Assembly: GCA_054601695.1 (NCBI GenBank)
Contig: BAAHQB010000156.1
Location: forward strand, 1-64,000
DNA from: Amorphochlora amoebiformis
Taxonomy: Eukaryota; Cercozoa; Chlorarachniophyceae
Reading direction: 5' to 3'
DNA length: 64,000 nucleotides
The position numbers were made by a program, and so were the translations under genes. This document shows positions 51,211 through 64,000 of the stretch, piece by piece; positions within the stretch are counted from its first letter, which is position 1, and each line of letters begins with the position of its first letter. Below the pieces are notes generated by a model. It had not been told where the DNA came from and ran no database searches. It saw nothing but the letters and a program-made list of their open reading frames with translations.

Positions 51211-52080
51211 ATATATACTATATATATATATATATACCCTTTTAGAAAAACAATCTTTTAGTTTTGCTGGTATGCGTTCATTTTCAGACTAGTCAGAATC
51301 CAACTGTTATCGAGTTTGAATATGATGTAGCCTAGTCTAGAAGTCAGAGGCCCACCACTTTCAAGGACTACGGCACACGTATATGTAAATTGTAAGTTCA
51401 TCAGAGGACATAAGCTTCACAAAAAATTATATTCGTGGTATCTGTATGATTCTAGGATTATATTTACTCTAGTTGTCACATGTGTTACATGAATGCTCAA
51501 TAATACTATTGGGAACAATCTAATTTATGCATGTCCGTATCTAAACAGACAGTATATTCGAGAGCTCTAGATCTAACTGTTATAGTACTATCGTTTAGAT
51601 CGTAGGCGGTTCTCTTGAAGACTATAAATTTCAATACTTCATATTTACTCAGAAATTGAATCAGACTCATGGTAATCTTTGTCAACCTTCTACACCTTTA
51701 GTGCGTTATAAATTTGGCGAAAAACAGTTTTAGGCTAGTGTACCGCCAGTACTAGACTATGATCGGCTCAATTTTATGCTTATTTGAAGAATACTCTACA
51801 TGTGGGGCCAGATCATAGTGCTGGTGTAGTCAGTCACTGTCCTCTCAACCTAAGGGGTGAAAACTTAACTTAAATATTGATTAATACATATTCACGTTAG
51901 ACACATCAAGCACGAGGATATGTATGTTGAAAAGTTAGTGTGGAAGGCCACCTTCTGCAAGTTTAAGCGAAATAAAGAGCGAGGTCTCCTACGAAATGGT
52001 TTAGAGACCTCAATGTCGAACTCTCCATCATCTGGGTATTTGTTATGCATTCATTTACACCTTTACTTGCTACATTATAT
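51001..52080. other. Unique, CTAG-containing region without a supported gene
   Basis: AT-rich DNA. A plus-strand frame at 51920-52035 (EKLVWKATFCKFKRNKERG...) is open and could be an exon, but no acceptor or donor convinces. CTAG tetramers recur at 51340-51600. Confidence 0.35.
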
Positions 52081-52089
52081 GGATACTAA

Positions 52090-52860
<771 letters not shown>

Positions 52861-52952
52861 GTATATGTGTTCCATGTATATGTATTTAACTATGCATATT
52901 CCCAACTCTCACCAAAGATTTGACTGCTCCATCCATATATATATATATATAT

Positions 52953-52990
<38 letters not shown>

Positions 52991-53061
52991 TACACACACA
53001 TATATAATATACGTGTATACACATTATATATACAACGTATATATATGCACACAAATATTAC

Positions 53062-53255
53062 CCATTTTGGTAGGTGTCGTGAGAAGAAGCGATGCATGTG
53101 GTAGTACGTGTTAACCACACCATGATTCTCGCCAAACGAAGATACCTATAGAGACATACGCAGATAAACTACTGAATAAAGGTTCAAATAAAATTAGTTG
53201 TGTAAAAATATTCAGACATATATCATACCCTATACGTCTTTCTATCTATGTTATG

Positions 53256-53304
<49 letters not shown>

Positions 53305-53334
53305 GTACAGGCACACATGTATGTATATACAAAT

Positions 53335-53366
<32 letters not shown>

Positions 53367-53459
53367 ATATATATATAGGTATGTACGCATATATTATACA
53401 GATACGCACAAACACACACACATATGTATATATATATATATATTTATATATATATAAAA

Positions 53460-53501
<42 letters not shown>

Positions 53502-53540
53502 CAACATATATATATACATATATATATATACATATACATA

Positions 53541-53579
<39 letters not shown>

Positions 53580-53625
53580 ACACGTGTGTAGATACCGTGT
53601 ATTTTGTAAATATATATATGTATGT

Positions 53626-53662
<37 letters not shown>

Positions 53663-53882
53663 TAAATTTAAGTATCAATGCAACTATATGATTATATATA
53701 TATATATATATATATGTATTTATATGCAGAGTCATTTTCAATATTTGTTGACATATACATCGTAAATGTATCTATCTATATACACTGATAAATAATAGAT
53801 AAGTGTTACTGTTAGCTCAGCGCTGTGGAATAGCACATCATATGCTTCACACACACCTGAAACGCCTCCGTTTGGATTTTGA
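53062..53882 (-). CDS. Two minus-strand exons, copy 2 of the inverted exon pair
   Basis: Exon 53145-53062 (acceptor TCTATAG, donor AAATGG/GTAATA) matches exon 50402-50484 in opposite orientation, with two mismatches over the first 71 bases and an indel near the end. A possible upstream exon 53882-53857 (acceptor CATTAG, donor TTTCAG/GTGTGT) reads SKSKRRRF and joins in the phase that gives [20 protein letters not shown]. The intron is (TA)n. Confidence 0.45.
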
Positions 53883-54234
53883 CTAATGACTTGAATTATT
53901 CAAGTTCAAAGGATACGGATTATTCGAAATCCGGTCGATATTCCGTAGAGTGGCATAGTAGGACATCAGATCTGTCACAATCGGAATCTCCGTTACTACC
54001 GGTTAGTACCAGTCAGTACCCGGAAGTATCTAATAAGATGATGTCCATGAATATCAGATCTCCAGTGTTCGAAGAATCTCCGGAATCTCCTAGAGGATTC
54101 TATACTCTCATTCTATATCTACTCATCGAACTAGTCCCCTCATACTACTATTTATTAGGTCGTTATTTACAATTTAGATGTAAATATATATATATATATA
54201 CATGTTCATATAGAATAATTGTATAAATGTAATA
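53883..54234. repeat. Dispersed element signature, copy 4
   Basis: Contains TTACTACCGGTTAGTACC, CAGTACCCGGAAGTATC and AGAATCTCCGGAATCTCC and runs into a short TA tract. The plus strand is open across it (about 100 codons), but the composition follows the repeat motifs, so I prefer an element remnant to a gene. Confidence 0.35.
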
Positions 54235-60985
<6,751 letters not shown>

Positions 60986-60989
60986 CGCA

Positions 60990-61076
60990 CATTGACATAT
61001 ATTGATATTATCCCTTTCAGCTCTGATGAATACTGTAAAATTCGCATTATTAAGAATTATATATATATATATATTT

Positions 61077-61122
<46 letters not shown>

Positions 61123-61147
61123 TATATGCGTATGTGTGTGTCTGTGA

Positions 61148-61188
<41 letters not shown>

Positions 61189-61468
61189 AAATATATACAT
61201 ATATATATATTATATATTCATACATATATATATATATATATATTCATAAAATATGTGTGTATATGTATATATCCTGTTGAAATATATAAATATATATGTA
61301 TATATGTATATATTAATTATATATATATATATATATATACACATATATACATATATATATATAAATATATACATAAACGTATTTTTTCAATATCTATATG
61401 TATAAGTATGTATTATACAATGTATGTATACCAACACGAGTAATACACACATATATACACAGGTATAT

Positions 61469-61512
<44 letters not shown>

Positions 61513-61758
61513 TTACAAAATGTACAGTTTCTTTATATGTATACATAAATAAATATACATATATATATATATCACATATATGGATATATATAATGTATAC
61601 ATTCATATATATATATATATATATAACTATATATATATATATATAACTATATTTATTCATGGGTATATATGTATCCACATGTGTTGACATTAACTTTGTC
61701 AGATCTGATGCAAACTGTTGTGATATATATTAAACCATATATATATATGTATATATAT

Positions 61759-61808
<50 letters not shown>

Positions 61809-61844
61809 ATATAATATATACATATAAATACACACACATGTACT

Positions 61845-61894
<50 letters not shown>

Positions 61895-61990
61895 TATATC
61901 TGCATATGTATACACATATGAATTGTACCTGATTTAGGTGTGATGCAAACAGTCGAAGTCTGACATCCTATGCTCGTGAACGGGCCGCCA
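60990..61990. other. Three related exon-edge-like segments in (TA)n
   Basis: At about 61010, 61698 and 61935 the plus strand shows CAG or TAG followed by (A/C/G)T(C/G)TGATG(A/C)A(A/T)AC(T/A)GT. The last continues as [19 protein letters not shown] before telomere-like DNA. The minus strands of the first two resemble the Hint block A exon edge (TTCAGACTCTGACAAC at 59885). Strand and function are unresolved. Confidence 0.3.
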
Positions 61991-62004
61991 AAACTCTATC
62001 AATT

Positions 62005-62350
62005 GTTGGATTAGGGTTAGGTTACGCCCGACGTCACTGTTAAGGTCAGGGTTCAATTTAGGCTTCTAGTTATGTTAAGGGTTAGATTTAGGGTTAAGAT
62101 TCGAGTTGAATTAGGGTTAGGACTATTGTAAGGGCAAGCGTTGGTTAAGATTAGGGTCATTGTGAGGGCAAGGGTTAAGGTTAGGTTAGAATTTGAGTGT
62201 ATGGTAGGATTAGGGTTAGGGCGAATTGCATTAGGATAAGGGTATTAGGGTTGGCAAAGAGTTACGATTAAGAGTAGGGTTAGGGTAGCATAAATGTGTG
62301 TGTGTTTCGTTTCTCCTCCTGTCTTCTCCAAGCCTAAACCCTAACCCTAA
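62005..62350. repeat. Degenerate interstitial telomeric block
   Basis: Many TTAGGGTTAGG, AGGGTTAAGG and AGGGCAAGGGTTAAGG variants, about 62 kb from the chromosome end, closing with AAACCCTAACCCTAAGC in the opposite orientation. Confidence 0.8.
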
Positions 62351-62600
62351 GCTCTCTCGTGCGTGCGTCGGTATTCGAATTGATATTTGAATTCTTAAGG
62401 TAAAGGAAAGGGGAATAAGATAGGAGAGAAAGGGCGAGGAGGAAAGAAAAATGAACGAGAAATAGAAGGGGGGCGGTGTGATTTGAATTAAATTTGAATA
62501 TTTTGAATTACTTCCGATACGAGGGAAGGAATAGATCCGTAGAACTGGAAATATATGAAGATACATTAATATATATAGTTACGTACATATAAGTATATAT
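62351..62600. other. Unique purine-rich spacer
   Basis: AAAGGAAAGGGG- and AGAAAGGGCGAGGAGG-type purine tract at 62400-62475; no exon supported. Confidence 0.4.
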
Positions 62601-62676
62601 ATATCTATGTATATATATGTATATATACTTATGTATATATGTATATATGTAATATGTGTAAATATATTACATATTT

Positions 62677-62719
<43 letters not shown>

Positions 62720-62731
62720 CATATATGTATG

Positions 62732-62791
<60 letters not shown>

Positions 62792-62817
62792 GCGTGTTCA
62801 TATCATCTAACATATAT

Positions 62818-62871
<54 letters not shown>

Positions 62872-62945
62872 TATGTACATAAATATATACATATGAGCAT
62901 ATATATTTACATATATATATGTATATATATATATATATATATAAT
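62601..62945. repeat. (TA)n microsatellite
   Basis: TA tracts only. Confidence 0.95.
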
Positions 62946-62949
62946 AAAA

Positions 62950-63130
62950 AAATGTTATACATGCATACATTCACATACATATATGTGTGTATATACATAC
63001 ATATACATTTGCGTATACAGGCTTCTTTTCACCACATATAATATAAAAATGTTATACATGCATACATTCACATACACATATGTTTGTATATACATACATA
63101 TACATTTGCGTATACAGGCTTCTTTTCAAC
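62950..63130. repeat. Tandem duplication of about 100 bases
   Basis: Two copies share AAAAATGTTATACATGCATACATTCACATACA and TACATTTGCGTATACAGGCTTCTTTTCA, with few differences. Confidence 0.8.
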
Positions 63131-63276
63131 ATTTGTAGGTAAATCAATTTAATATACAACTTTATGTCTCTATATTTATGTACAATATTTCTACATAGAT
63201 ACATATATACACATAGATAAATACACACATATATGTCGTTAATATGTACAAATATAGATACATACATATGTACATG

Positions 63277-63321
<45 letters not shown>

Positions 63322-63415
63322 TTATATATTAAATATAATAGATATAACTCTACATAAATATAAATACATATATTTGTATATATAAGCATACACATACATA
63401 TGTTTGTATATACAA

Positions 63416-63461
<46 letters not shown>

Positions 63462-63486
63462 GAATATGTTGATTTAACATAACGAT

Positions 63487-63520
<34 letters not shown>

Positions 63521-63551
63521 TTATACATTTTAGATACATATACGCATACTA

Positions 63552-63603
<52 letters not shown>

Positions 63604-63690
63604 GTAATATAGGGATGTTTAAACAAGATATACGAAACAAGTACGTACATACATACAAATGTTTTAGTATCTTGTATATAATTCATATAT

Positions 63691-63740
<50 letters not shown>

Positions 63741-63906
63741 ACGTATATACCGTATAGTAGATAGAACCACTGGCTGATGACGATGAAGCTGTTTATACAT
63801 ATATATATTTAATTTACATATATATATATATATATAATATAATATATATGTATATATATATGTATATATATATATATATATAGATATGTGTGTGTATGTG
63901 TGTACA

Positions 63907-63943
<37 letters not shown>

Positions 63944-64000
63944 GTGTGTGTGTGTGTGTGTATAATATATATATAAATATATATATATATATATGTGTGT
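63131..64000. repeat. (TA)n/(GT)n microsatellite to the window edge
   Basis: TA tracts with short unique interruptions at 63130-63240 and 63600-63690, and (GT)n runs near 63727 and 63945. A unique stretch around 63745-63795 has no supported exon. Confidence 0.9.

Overview
This window is the left end of a linear nuclear chromosome of a photosynthetic eukaryote. It opens with about 556 bases of perfect CCCTAA telomere (TTAGGG type). Its one confidently named enzyme is glutamate-1-semialdehyde 2,1-aminomutase, the plastid ALA-synthesis enzyme, with a long hydrophobic leader of the sort expected for a complex plastid. Genes are split by GT-AG spliceosomal introns, so a bacterial reading is excluded. 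I would not name a genus: an alga with a secondary plastid and TTAGGG telomeres is as far as the sequence goes.

The dominant texture is (TA)n microsatellite, with smaller amounts of (TG)n/(CA)n and many minisatellites. Almost every long apparent reading frame made of Tyr/Ile/Val/Cys/His is microsatellite and was ignored. Real coding sequence sits in islands of 25-400 bases. I assembled genes by finding splice junctions around these islands and requiring codon phase to match across each junction. Several genes emerge only this way, and their introns are mostly (TA)n.

Layout: 1-556 telomere; 1.4-1.6 kb a small minus-strand coding remnant; 2.9-4.4 kb a minus-strand gene with five F-x-K-G motifs; 5-10.9 kb minisatellites, degenerate telomeric DNA and an ambiguous coding island; 11.5-14.2 kb plus-strand exons of an unknown gene; 17.3-19.6 kb a plus-strand gene with Cys-Gly and acidic/basic repeats; 21.4 kb a plus-strand terminal exon; 22.4-26.7 kb the aminomutase (minus), divergent from a small membrane protein gene (26.9-27.3 kb, plus); 28.8 kb a plus-strand exon; 30.7-38.1 kb an 11-exon minus-strand gene of unknown function; 40.7-43.3 kb and 49.2-50.0 kb two minus-strand genes with the FW (NBR1 central, Ig-like) domain; 46-48.5 kb three unknown genes, one possibly membrane anchored; 50.2-53.9 kb an exon present twice in opposite orientation; 54.2-59.9 kb a minus-strand gene whose last seven small exons encode a Hedgehog-type Hint (Hog) domain; 60-64 kb repeats and short uncertain islands.

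No operons exist here and the genes do not form an obvious pathway. The most notable items are the Hint gene reconstructed from seven exons, with telomeric repeats starting directly at one of its 5' splice sites; the paired FW genes; the F-x-K-G repeat gene; tandem repeats that have multiplied 3' splice sites; and a back-to-back 3'/5' splice site inside a long (TA)n intron that looks like a recursive splicing point.
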